Below, piece by piece: positions 42,322 to 48,295 of a stretch of DNA of 48,295 bases. A program made the position numbers and the translations under genes. The notes below the pieces were generated by a model. It was not told where the DNA came from. It saw only the letters and a list, made by a program, of their open reading frames with translations, and made no database searches. The DNA is from Dehalococcoidia bacterium UBA1123 (GTDB lineage Bacteria > Chloroflexota > Dehalococcoidia > Lucifugimonadales > UBA1123), in assembly GCA_002313895.1 (NCBI GenBank), contig DCAW01000118.1, positions 1 to 48,295 on the forward strand, given 5' to 3'. Every line of letters starts with the position of its first letter. The stretch's first letter is position 1.

Positions 42322-43262
42322 AGAGTAAACAACTCGGTTACGTCTTGATGGCGCTCATCGTCGTCGGGATCGCGGGTCTCGTCATTCGGGTCATCGCACG
42401 GACCGGACCTGAAGACATGCTCGCCGGTCTCGTTCAGGTGTCGAGAGAGGCCAGTGACAAGATCATTATCACGAGTGATGAATTTGAGGCAGAGCTTGTC
42501 CGACTCGGCGATGAGAACACCGGATACGCTTGGTTCATCAACGACGAGCCGGTGTTCGTGCCCAAGCTTGAACAGTTCTGGCTTGCGGTCTCGGACCTGT
42601 ACAGCGCTCAGCTAATTGCCGAAAATCCCTCTAGCCAGACTCGCATGGGAGTCGCTGACGGCGAGGGCGTTCAGGTGTCATTCTTCCAAGATCGGCGCTC
42701 GCTTCAAGAGAAATTCATTGTGGGGACATGGAAGCCAGAAATCAGGCTTTGCTATGTTCGACGAGCGGGCCATGACGAGGTTTATGGAGTGCCTTGTCCT
42801 CTGGGAAACATTTTCGATCCGATTCCCGACGGTTGGAAGAACCCTGTGGTCGTGGCGATTCCGCCGCAGGAGATTGCGTCCGTGGAGTTCACGTATCTGG
42901 ATGAGCGGTTCTTGCTGATAATGAATCCGGATGAGGAATGGGTAGTTGTCGGCGAAGATGGAGAAGTGATTCCAGCCCACCCGTTGGCAGTCAATTCAGT
43001 ATTCGGCGCCTTGCAGGTGCTGGTGTCATCCGGTTTCGCTGAGGAAGAAGTAGCCGACGAATTGAACTTCGCGGTGCCGGACGCGATGATTCGAGTGGTT
43101 ACGAAAGAAGGGTCAAGCGCCCCAACGACTCGATTGAGATTTTTGATCCGCGACGAATTGTCCCTATATCTGGCGGTCCCAACCTCGGCGACGACATTTA
43201 TTGTGGACCAAGCGGCGGCAGGTGGACTGCTGTTGAGGAAAGACGCGTTCCTCACGAACTAG
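42318..43262 (+). CDS. DUF4340-family membrane-anchored protein
   Basis: 314 residues from GTG 42318, overlapping the permease stop by four bases, with AAGGTG seven bases upstream. One N-terminal membrane helix (~5-25) is followed by an extracytoplasmic beta-rich region with repeats of the DUF4340 type (Y-A-W-F-I-N-D-E-P-V, V-E-F-T-Y-L-D-E-R-F-L-L). DUF4340 proteins regularly accompany GldA/GldG-like ABC systems as the third component, which fits this position. The biochemical role is unknown. Confidence 0.82.
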   Translation: MKSKQLGYVLMALIVVGIAGLVIRVIARTGPEDMLAGLVQVSREASDKIIITSDEFEAELVRLGDENTGYAWFINDEPVFVPKLEQFWLAVSDLYSAQLIAENPSSQTRMGVADGEGVQVSFFQDRRSLQEKFIVGTWKPEIRLCYVRRAGHDEVYGVPCPLGNIFDPIPDGWKNPVVVAIPPQEIASVEFTYLDERFLLIMNPDEEWVVVGEDGEVIPAHPLAVNSVFGALQVLVSSGFAEEEVADELNFAVPDAMIRVVTKEGSSAPTTRLRFLIRDELSLYLAVPTSATTFIVDQAAAGGLLLRKDAFLTN

Positions 43263-43311
43263 GAAATCTGAGTGTCCTAATCGGCAATCTCCACCTGGAG
43301 CACAGACTGTA

Positions 43312-43974
43312 TTAATTGGCGGTTTCGCTTGCGATTTCGTCCGTGGGTTCGTATCCTCTTCGTCTCAAAGCGTGACCCAACAGGGCATGGGCGAACACGA
43401 TGACTGCCAATGCTGAGAATGCCACCACGACCTTCAGTTCAGCATAGTTAAGCACGCTCAGAAACACGATCATCGTGTACCCGAATATGATGCTGAACAA
43501 TGACACGAATGGCAGAGTGAACGGCAATTTCCTGGCGCCCAACGTCACTACGCACGCGAACGCGACACCGGCCAGACCATAGCCAGCAAACACCACCAGT
43601 GTCGAGCCTGCGAACGTTGCCAGCGCGTCTCCACCCTTCAACCTTGTGAACACGGAATGCCAGTGGCCGACCACCGCGGCTGTCGCAGGAATCACCAGCC
43701 ACGACCCCTCAATGCCCAGCGCTTGCGCGACGAAAATCGCGACAATCCCTTTAGCCATGTCTCCAAGAAACACCACCGCCGCTGGAACCTTGCCAACGGT
43801 TTTTAGCACATTGGAAGAGCCGGCAAGACCTGTTCCGGTAAGGAATATATTGACGCCGCGCCTTCGGCTTACCTGATCCGCCAGGGGCAATGCTCCAAGA
43901 ACATAGCTTGTCGAAGCCACAAGCAACAACATCGAAAGATCGACGGATGAGAAGAGGTCTCCGAAAGTAGGCAA
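43312..43974 (-). CDS. Glycerol-3-phosphate acyltransferase (PlsY)-like membrane protein, divergent
   Basis: 220 residues with about six to seven membrane helices. PlsY landmarks are present but altered. Y-V-L-G-A-L-P-L-A-D opens the protein. Motif 1 is G-T-G-L-A-G-S-S-N-V (usual S-G-N-I-G-A-T-N-V). Motif 2 is V-V-G-H-W-H-S-V-F, and the usual G-G-K-G-V-A-T reads G-G-D-A-L-A-T. The loss of K-G in the acyl-phosphate/G3P-binding loop casts doubt on standard activity, so another plsY may exist elsewhere. It is convergent with the DUF4340 gene across a featureless 49-base gap, and a short gap separates it from the cobQ remnant. Confidence 0.72.
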   Translation of the reverse strand: MPTFGDLFSSVDLSMLLLVASTSYVLGALPLADQVSRRRGVNIFLTGTGLAGSSNVLKTVGKVPAAVVFLGDMAKGIVAIFVAQALGIEGSWLVIPATAAVVGHWHSVFTRLKGGDALATFAGSTLVVFAGYGLAGVAFACVVTLGARKLPFTLPFVSLFSIIFGYTMIVFLSVLNYAELKVVVAFSALAVIVFAHALLGHALRRRGYEPTDEIASETAN

Positions 43975-44072
43975 AATTCAGTCTCCTCAGAGCGTGGCTG
44001 GACGGTATGATTGTATCACCATGAATGGCTGGGCGACAGGTTTGATTCACAGCAATCACAAAAGGAGGCACC

Positions 44073-44697
44073 CTTGGATTCAGGAGCGATATGTCGCCCT
44101 TGAATTTGTTGATGATGATGCCTTTGATCAACTCCCGTTCTTCATCCGACACCAGCGACACCGTCCCGTAAAATGAGGCGAAAACGCCGCCTTTGTCGAT
44201 GTCTCCGACCAGCAGAACGGGCGAATTCAGGTGGAGGGCGACCTCATAAATACTATGGCGCCTTTCCTCAGGTTGATTTCGGCAGGACTGCCTGCGCCCT
44301 CTTCCACTACGACATCGTATTGCGAACTGAGCGTGTCCAACGCAGAAGTCGAGGTCCCCCATAATCGAGTCCGCCTGCTCGCGTAGGCTTTCGATGCGAG
44401 ATTTCCGGCAGGCCTGCCCATGACAACGAGCTGGGACCTATGGTCGGCTTCTGGCTTGAGCAGTATCGGGTTCATTTCTACTATAGAAGCGACACCGGCG
44501 GCCTCGGCTTGAACAATCTGCGTCCTGCCCATTTCTCTGCCGTCGGGGGTCACCCCGGCATTCAGCGATATATTCTGCGACTTGAACGGCGCGGTCCGAT
44601 AGCCATCCTGGGCGAATATTCGGCACAGGGCAGTAACAAAAACGCTCTTGCCCACCGAGGATCCGGTTCCTTGAACCATGACAAACTTGGCAGGCAC
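44073..44697 (-). pseudogene. cobQ: Cobyric acid synthase, N-terminal half only and frameshifted
   Basis: From GTG 44697, right after the btuD stop, the frame reads M-V-Q-G-T-G-S-S-V-G-K-S (P-loop), F-K-S-Q-N-I-S-L-N-A and E-G-A-G-S-P-A-E-I-N-L-R, all CobQ. Near 44250 the frame shifts. L-N-S-P-V-L-L-V-G-D-I-D-K-G-G-V-F-A-S continues in another frame to I-I-N-K-F-K-G-D-I-S-L-L-N-P and then similarity stops near 44073. The entire glutamine amidotransferase half is missing. CobQ amidates cobyrinic acid in B12 synthesis, so this copy cannot work. The 99 bases to the PlsY-like gene hold nothing recognisable. Confidence 0.9.
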
Positions 44698-44698
44698 T

Positions 44699-45619
44699 CT
44701 AGTCCTCGTTCCTGCGGCTCTGGCCTGCGTTATTCGCGCCGACAATCACGGGCATGCCAGTGTCGGGGTGGGTCAGGATACGAACTTTGACTCCGTATAC
44801 GTTCTGTATAATCTCTTCGGTCAGGACGTCCTGAGGCCTGCCGTCGGCGAAATTCCTGCCCTCACGGATCACGACAATGCGGTTGCAGTATTGAGCGGCC
44901 AGTGTCAGGTCGTGCATTGCAACCACGACGACACTGTCTTCTCGCGACTTGAGATTGGTAAGTAGCTCCATTATCGCCGGTTGATGGGCGATATCGAGAT
45001 TGGAGGTCGGCTCGTCCAGCAACATGACAGGACACTGTTGAGCCAACGCCATCGCGATCAAAACCCGCTGACGCTCACCGCCCGACAGACTGTCCAAGTC
45101 TCTGTTTGCTAATTCATCAGTGGACGTTGCCACCATCGCCTCATGCGCGATCTCAGCGTCGTTCTTGCCTTCCCACTGGAGCATGCCAAGATGCGGATTT
45201 CTGCCCAGAAGAACCAAATCCCACGCCGTTAGGCCTGAGGGAGTACGGGGATTTTGAGGCACCACAGAGACCAATCGAGCGCGTTCGGTGGCCCGCATGC
45301 GATCCAATCTAGACCCAAGAATTTCCACCACGCCGCCTTCCTGCTTCAAAACCCCGCTCATCAACCGAATTAGCGTCGTTTTGCCCGTGCCGTTGGGGCC
45401 GACAAGCCCCACAAATTCTCCGGCTGAGGCTGAAAAATCGAAGCCGCTCAGGACCTGCCTTCCGTCGTAGCCGAAGCTCAGATTCTGGACGTCAAAGACG
45501 CGACCAAGATTCGGACGTTCTTGATCTTCAATGTCATGTGCGTTTCGGGATGTCAACGACGTCAAAGGGCTATGGTCTTCCGATTTCGCAATAAGTACAA
45601 AAAAAATGGCGCTCCGCAA
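44699..45619 (-). CDS. btuD: ABC transporter ATPase, vitamin B12/siderophore uptake type
   Basis: About 306 residues if started at TTG 45619 in the end of btuC. A TTG about 22 codons later is an equally possible start, as the ATPase domain begins only near residue 42 (V-F-D-V-Q-N-L-S-F-G-Y). Walker A is G-P-N-G-T-G-K-T-T-L, signature L-S-G-G-E-R-Q-R, Walker B M-L-L-D-E-P-T-S-N-L-D and switch His in A-M-H-D-L. The FecE/BtuD class and the riboswitch point to corrinoid import. It is the last intact gene of the operon, directly before the dead cobQ. Confidence 0.9.
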   Translation of the reverse strand: MRSAIFFVLIAKSEDHSPLTSLTSRNAHDIEDQERPNLGRVFDVQNLSFGYDGRQVLSGFDFSASAGEFVGLVGPNGTGKTTLIRLMSGVLKQEGGVVEILGSRLDRMRATERARLVSVVPQNPRTPSGLTAWDLVLLGRNPHLGMLQWEGKNDAEIAHEAMVATSTDELANRDLDSLSGGERQRVLIAMALAQQCPVMLLDEPTSNLDIAHQPAIMELLTNLKSREDSVVVVAMHDLTLAAQYCNRIVVIREGRNFADGRPQDVLTEEIIQNVYGVKVRILTHPDTGMPVIVGANNAGQSRRNED

Positions 45620-46650
45620 AACGCTGTGACGATTCCAACAGGAAGTTCGGCAGGGGTGACAATCGTGCGGGCCACCAGATCGGCCAAGATCAAGAAACCT
45701 GCTCCGACCAACGCGGACATCGGCAGTAGGAATCGATAATCTCCGCCCCAGGCCAATCTCACGACATGGGGAGCGACGAGACCCACAAAGCCTATCAACC
45801 CACTGAAGGACACCGCGGCGGCGGTCCCCAGCGTGGCCGAGACGACGAGCAGAAGTTTCGCTCGTTCTACGCTCACGCCTAATTGAGCAGCGTGGTCTTC
45901 ATCCAATTGCAGGACATTTAATATCCGTCCGTATGCAGCGAAAGTGAGAGCCGCAGGCAGGAGATAGGCCAAGACGAACGCGCTATGACTCCATCTAGCC
46001 GATATGAACCCGCCCAATAACCAACTCAGCACCGGCCTGATGTCGGGATCGCTGCGGATCATCAATAGGCTAGTGACCGCTCCCGCCAGCGATGCGATTG
46101 CTACCCCGGCCAGTATCAACGTGGTCAATGCGGTCCCGCTGGCCTGTCGGGCGATTATGTATGCCATGACAACCGCGACCATCCCGCCAGCGAACGCCGC
46201 GGCAGGCAGAACGCTGATTCCCACGACGAACAACGGAACACCTGAAACCAACACAATCGTGGCCCCCAATCCAGCGCCCGATGCCACGCCTATCAGGTAC
46301 GGGTCCGCCAGCGGGTTTTTGAACAAACCCTGGTACGCCGCCCCGCATGTTGCTAAGGCACCGCCGACTATCCCAGCCAACACGACTCTCGGCCAGCGCA
46401 GTTGCCACAAGATAGTTTCCCACGTCGATGGCCAGTCGGCTTCAATCGAGACGAACGGAAGTCGCGAAACTAGTATCTTAACTACGTCGCCTATCGGTAT
46501 CCCTACCGATCCCTGGCTGACAGCGAACAACGCGACCACCACAACCGCGCCAGAGGCGGCAACAAGACGCCACCAGGGGTATCGAAGGCCCACCGATACC
46601 GGAATGCTCGGGTATCGGGAAGCCGGAAATTCATGCTTCCTGCCGCTCAC
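45562..46650 (-). CDS. btuC: FecCD-family permease for vitamin B12/corrinoid uptake
   Basis: 362 residues with about ten membrane helices, the FecCD/BtuC fold. Landmarks are W-P-R-V-V-L-A-G-I-V-G-G-A-L-A near residue 90, N-P-L-A-D-P-Y-L-I-G-V-A-S-G-A at ~115 and G-L-V-A-P-H-V-V-R near the C-terminus, which contacts the ATPase. It lies 36 bases after btuF and overlaps the start of btuD. The family also imports haem and siderophores; B12 is chosen from the riboswitch. Confidence 0.93.
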   Translation of the reverse strand: MSGRKHEFPASRYPSIPVSVGLRYPWWRLVAASGAVVVVALFAVSQGSVGIPIGDVVKILVSRLPFVSIEADWPSTWETILWQLRWPRVVLAGIVGGALATCGAAYQGLFKNPLADPYLIGVASGAGLGATIVLVSGVPLFVVGISVLPAAAFAGGMVAVVMAYIIARQASGTALTTLILAGVAIASLAGAVTSLLMIRSDPDIRPVLSWLLGGFISARWSHSAFVLAYLLPAALTFAAYGRILNVLQLDEDHAAQLGVSVERAKLLLVVSATLGTAAAVSFSGLIGFVGLVAPHVVRLAWGGDYRFLLPMSALVGAGFLILADLVARTIVTPAELPVGIVTAFCGAPFFLYLLRNRKTIAL

Positions 46651-46686
46651 TGATAGTCCTCATTTGTTTTGGAGTAGTCGTTTCGA

Positions 46687-47808
46687 TTACGGGAACAATC
46701 CTGGATAGACCCAGCGGGCCAACTCCTCGATTCCCTGGACGAATCTAGGGCCAGCGATTGACAGCGCATCAGAGGTTGGAACGTAAACGGAGCGGTTTCG
46801 CACAGCCAGCAAGTCCTTAAAAACCGGATCGCCGCTGATCGAATCTCCGTAAGACGCGATTATGACGCCGGGGTCCCGCTCGACGATCAGTTCTGGGCTA
46901 ATCTGCTCGTAGCCAACTACGTCGAACGCGATGTTCTCCAATTTGAGAACGTCGAACACTTGCTGAATCAGCGTGCCCTGTCCTGGGGTCCACAGTGCTC
47001 CCTCATCTTGAAACACGCTAGGGCCTGCCGTATAGTCGGCCATCGTTGTGGTGATGGTCTTAACTCGCTCTTCGAAATCTGATGCCACAGCCTCCGCGCT
47101 GACCGGGTTGCCGACAATCTCGCCCCAGAGTCGAATACGGTCGGCTACCTTATTGAAATCATCGCTTAAGGTGGCGATGAACAGCACTCTCAGACCGGCG
47201 CGCTCCAAGTCTTCCTTGAACCGGTCGAAAAACAAGAACACAAGATCAGGTTCCAAGGCAACGGTCGCCTCGACGTCCATGTTGAAAGCGCCACCGACCC
47301 TCGGAACGTCATTGGCCTCCGGAGGCGACGTCACGAATTCGTGCGTTCCGACCACCCTGCCTCCTTCGCCGATGGCAAATAGTATTTCCACCACGGCGGA
47401 GTCGAAGGCGACGATTCGTTCAGGCGGAGAGTCGAATACAACGTCGTCGCCATTGCCATCTTTGACGGTAACAGGAAATACAGGAGCCGCTGGGGCAGCA
47501 GGCCGAGGGGCCGCGGTGCGGACCGCTCGCGCTGTCGTTTGAGGCGATGGGGCCGTTATTTGTTTCTGGGGCGCTGGGGCGGCTGGAATCGCGGCCACCG
47601 CAGGCAAGGGCTGCGATGGCAAGGCCTGTGTGTACTCGATTTGCTGTAGGGCCGGCGCAGTTACAGGCACCGCAGGCGGTGACGCTGGAGCCGCAACGTT
47701 GGCCGCCGCTGGAACCACGGAGCTTGCGGGCGTGTCAGCGCCGCAAGCCACGAACGCGGCCAGCGCCGTGACGCATACGACCGACATGAACCAGGTTTGT
47801 ATCCTCAT
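46687..47808 (-). CDS. btuF: Cobalamin-type substrate-binding lipoprotein
   Basis: 373 residues. A signal peptide ends in the lipobox-like A-A-F-V-A-C, placing Cys22 as lipid anchor. Residues ~25-110 are a Pro/Ala-rich linker, unusually long for the family. The type III periplasmic-binding domain follows: R-I-V-A-F-D-S-A-V-V-E-I-L-F-A-I-G at ~135, V-P-R-V-G-G, L-E-P-D-L-V-F and D-P-G-V-I-I-A-S-Y. It captures corrinoid (or a chelate) for BtuC. It is the first gene of the operon, behind the riboswitch. Confidence 0.9.
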   Translation of the reverse strand: MRIQTWFMSVVCVTALAAFVACGADTPASSVVPAAANVAAPASPPAVPVTAPALQQIEYTQALPSQPLPAVAAIPAAPAPQKQITAPSPQTTARAVRTAAPRPAAPAAPVFPVTVKDGNGDDVVFDSPPERIVAFDSAVVEILFAIGEGGRVVGTHEFVTSPPEANDVPRVGGAFNMDVEATVALEPDLVFLFFDRFKEDLERAGLRVLFIATLSDDFNKVADRIRLWGEIVGNPVSAEAVASDFEERVKTITTTMADYTAGPSVFQDEGALWTPGQGTLIQQVFDVLKLENIAFDVVGYEQISPELIVERDPGVIIASYGDSISGDPVFKDLLAVRNRSVYVPTSDALSIAGPRFVQGIEELARWVYPGLFP

Positions 47809-47868
47809 TTATTTCCTCCCCATTCTAATTTCGAGGAAGAATTGGAGCGGCATTAGTGTTTTTGCAAC

Positions 47869-48070
47869 AAAAAACCCCACTCCAATTGAGGAAGTGGGGA
47901 ATCTCTGAGCACCGTCACTGCTCGTACCTTTCCTCGAAGGCCAAGACATGGATCGAAGCAGTGGACCGGGCTCGCCCTGAGAATACAGGGCCTACCGTTG
48001 CGGGACAGCGCCGGACTTTGACCGGCTTCCTCATTTCAGCCTTCTGAGAAGGCACTCCTGCCACGTGGAT
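47869..48070 (-). promoter_or_regulatory. Cobalamin riboswitch with terminator, controlling btuFCD
   Basis: The minus strand reads GAAGCCGGTCAAAGTCCGGC followed by GCTGTCCCGCAACGGTA, the conserved adenosylcobalamin aptamer core. It is followed by GAGCCCGGTCCACTGC, the B12-box region. The expression platform ends in a strong terminator, CCCCACT (47881-47875) after AGTGGGG pairing across 47899-47875, with six T residues (47874-47869), 60 bases before btuF. High corrinoid should therefore switch uptake off by termination. Aptamer edges are approximate. Confidence 0.95.
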
Positions 48071-48111
48071 TCAATTGTTAAATCTGCCGCGCAACTGCGG
48101 CGCAACACATA

Positions 48112-48139
48112 TATTTACACCTATGCCACTGACTGTCAA
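48112..48139 (-). promoter_or_regulatory. Candidate promoter of the riboswitch-btuFCD operon
   Basis: Minus-strand TTGACA (48139-48134), a 16-base spacer and TAAATA (48117-48112), just upstream of the aptamer. The -35 is perfect and the -10 weak, and the position fits. Upstream of it, 48140-48295 shows no gene. The only structure noticed is a short inverted repeat, ACTTG-AA-CAAGT, at 48187-48198. Confidence 0.5.
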
Positions 48140-48295
48140 CCTCGGATGCAAGAAATCGTCGAGTTAACAACGCTGAGAAATTGAAAACTTGAACAAGTGT
48201 CCAGATAGCATCGTATGCCCCAACGGTCAACGAACCGCCGTGATTACTGGATCAGGGGAAAAATTACCCTAAACTCGGGAAAAGACGCCCAAAAA

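Noticed and set aside
48187..48198. Inverted repeat ACTTG-AA-CAAGT as an operator
   Set aside because: Too short to distinguish from chance and not positioned over a promoter I can support.
1..48295. CRISPR arrays, insertion sequences, phage genes, attachment sites
   Set aside because: No direct-repeat arrays, transposase or integrase motifs, or flanking repeats were seen on either strand, although repeats were looked for only by eye.

Overview
The window looks like a chromosomal contig from an uncultured bacterium, most plausibly a marine or host-associated Chloroflexota of the Dehalococcoidia/SAR202 type. This placement is inferred from gene content: a large Bacillus-like SRP RNA with an Alu domain, a T-box on leuS, frequent TTG/GTG starts, and many one-off catabolic enzymes (enolase superfamily, Gfo/Idh/MocA, D-threonine-aldolase-like, amidohydrolases, SDR). 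No rRNA or ribosomal protein is present to settle it. GC is moderate and no phage, IS element or CRISPR array was seen.

Layout. 1-10264: end of a DUF2723 membrane protein, an Eis-like acetyltransferase, leuB, a DAO-type FAD oxidoreductase, leuS behind a leucine T-box leader, a D-hydantoinase/dihydropyrimidinase and a tartrate/malate-type dehydrogenase. 10400-11590: a small redox locus with its own promoter and terminator: a glutaredoxin-like protein, then a TlpA-like redoxin fused to a TPR-like tail. The redoxin carries an in-frame TGA at the active-site Cys position, followed by a SECIS-like hairpin. 11612-14516: a gene graveyard (two broken Gfo/Idh/MocA genes and a broken cohesin/DUF11 surface protein) around a SnoaL-like gene, ending at a tRNA-Pro. 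14759-23082: a minus-strand housekeeping run (OGG1-like glycosylase, DinG-like exonuclease-helicase, PHP phosphoesterase, a small membrane protein, ispE, rsmA, SRP RNA, Nudix, methyltransferase). 23129-28676: thioredoxin reductase with a structured leader, two D-threonine-aldolase-like paralogues, an amidohydrolase and a small membrane protein. 28673-37099: tsaD, SDR, enolase-superfamily dehydratase, a ruined hemL, lepA, a methyltransferase, tRNA-Leu and a TIM-barrel sugar isomerase/epimerase preceded by the stump of an enolase-superfamily gene. 37236-43262: groL and a Gld-like ABC exporter system. 43312-48295: PlsY-like protein, a truncated cobQ, and a BtuFCD-type uptake operon led by a cobalamin riboswitch.

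How it fits together. Two genes of tetrapyrrole/corrinoid synthesis (hemL, cobQ) are visibly dead while a riboswitch-controlled B12 uptake operon is intact, which suggests reliance on imported corrinoid. The density of broken genes points to ongoing gene loss. The most interesting locus is the probable selenocysteine (U-x-C) redoxin at 10816-11535, beside a glutaredoxin-like gene. A thioredoxin reductase with an unusual pyridine-nucleotide site lies elsewhere in the window.
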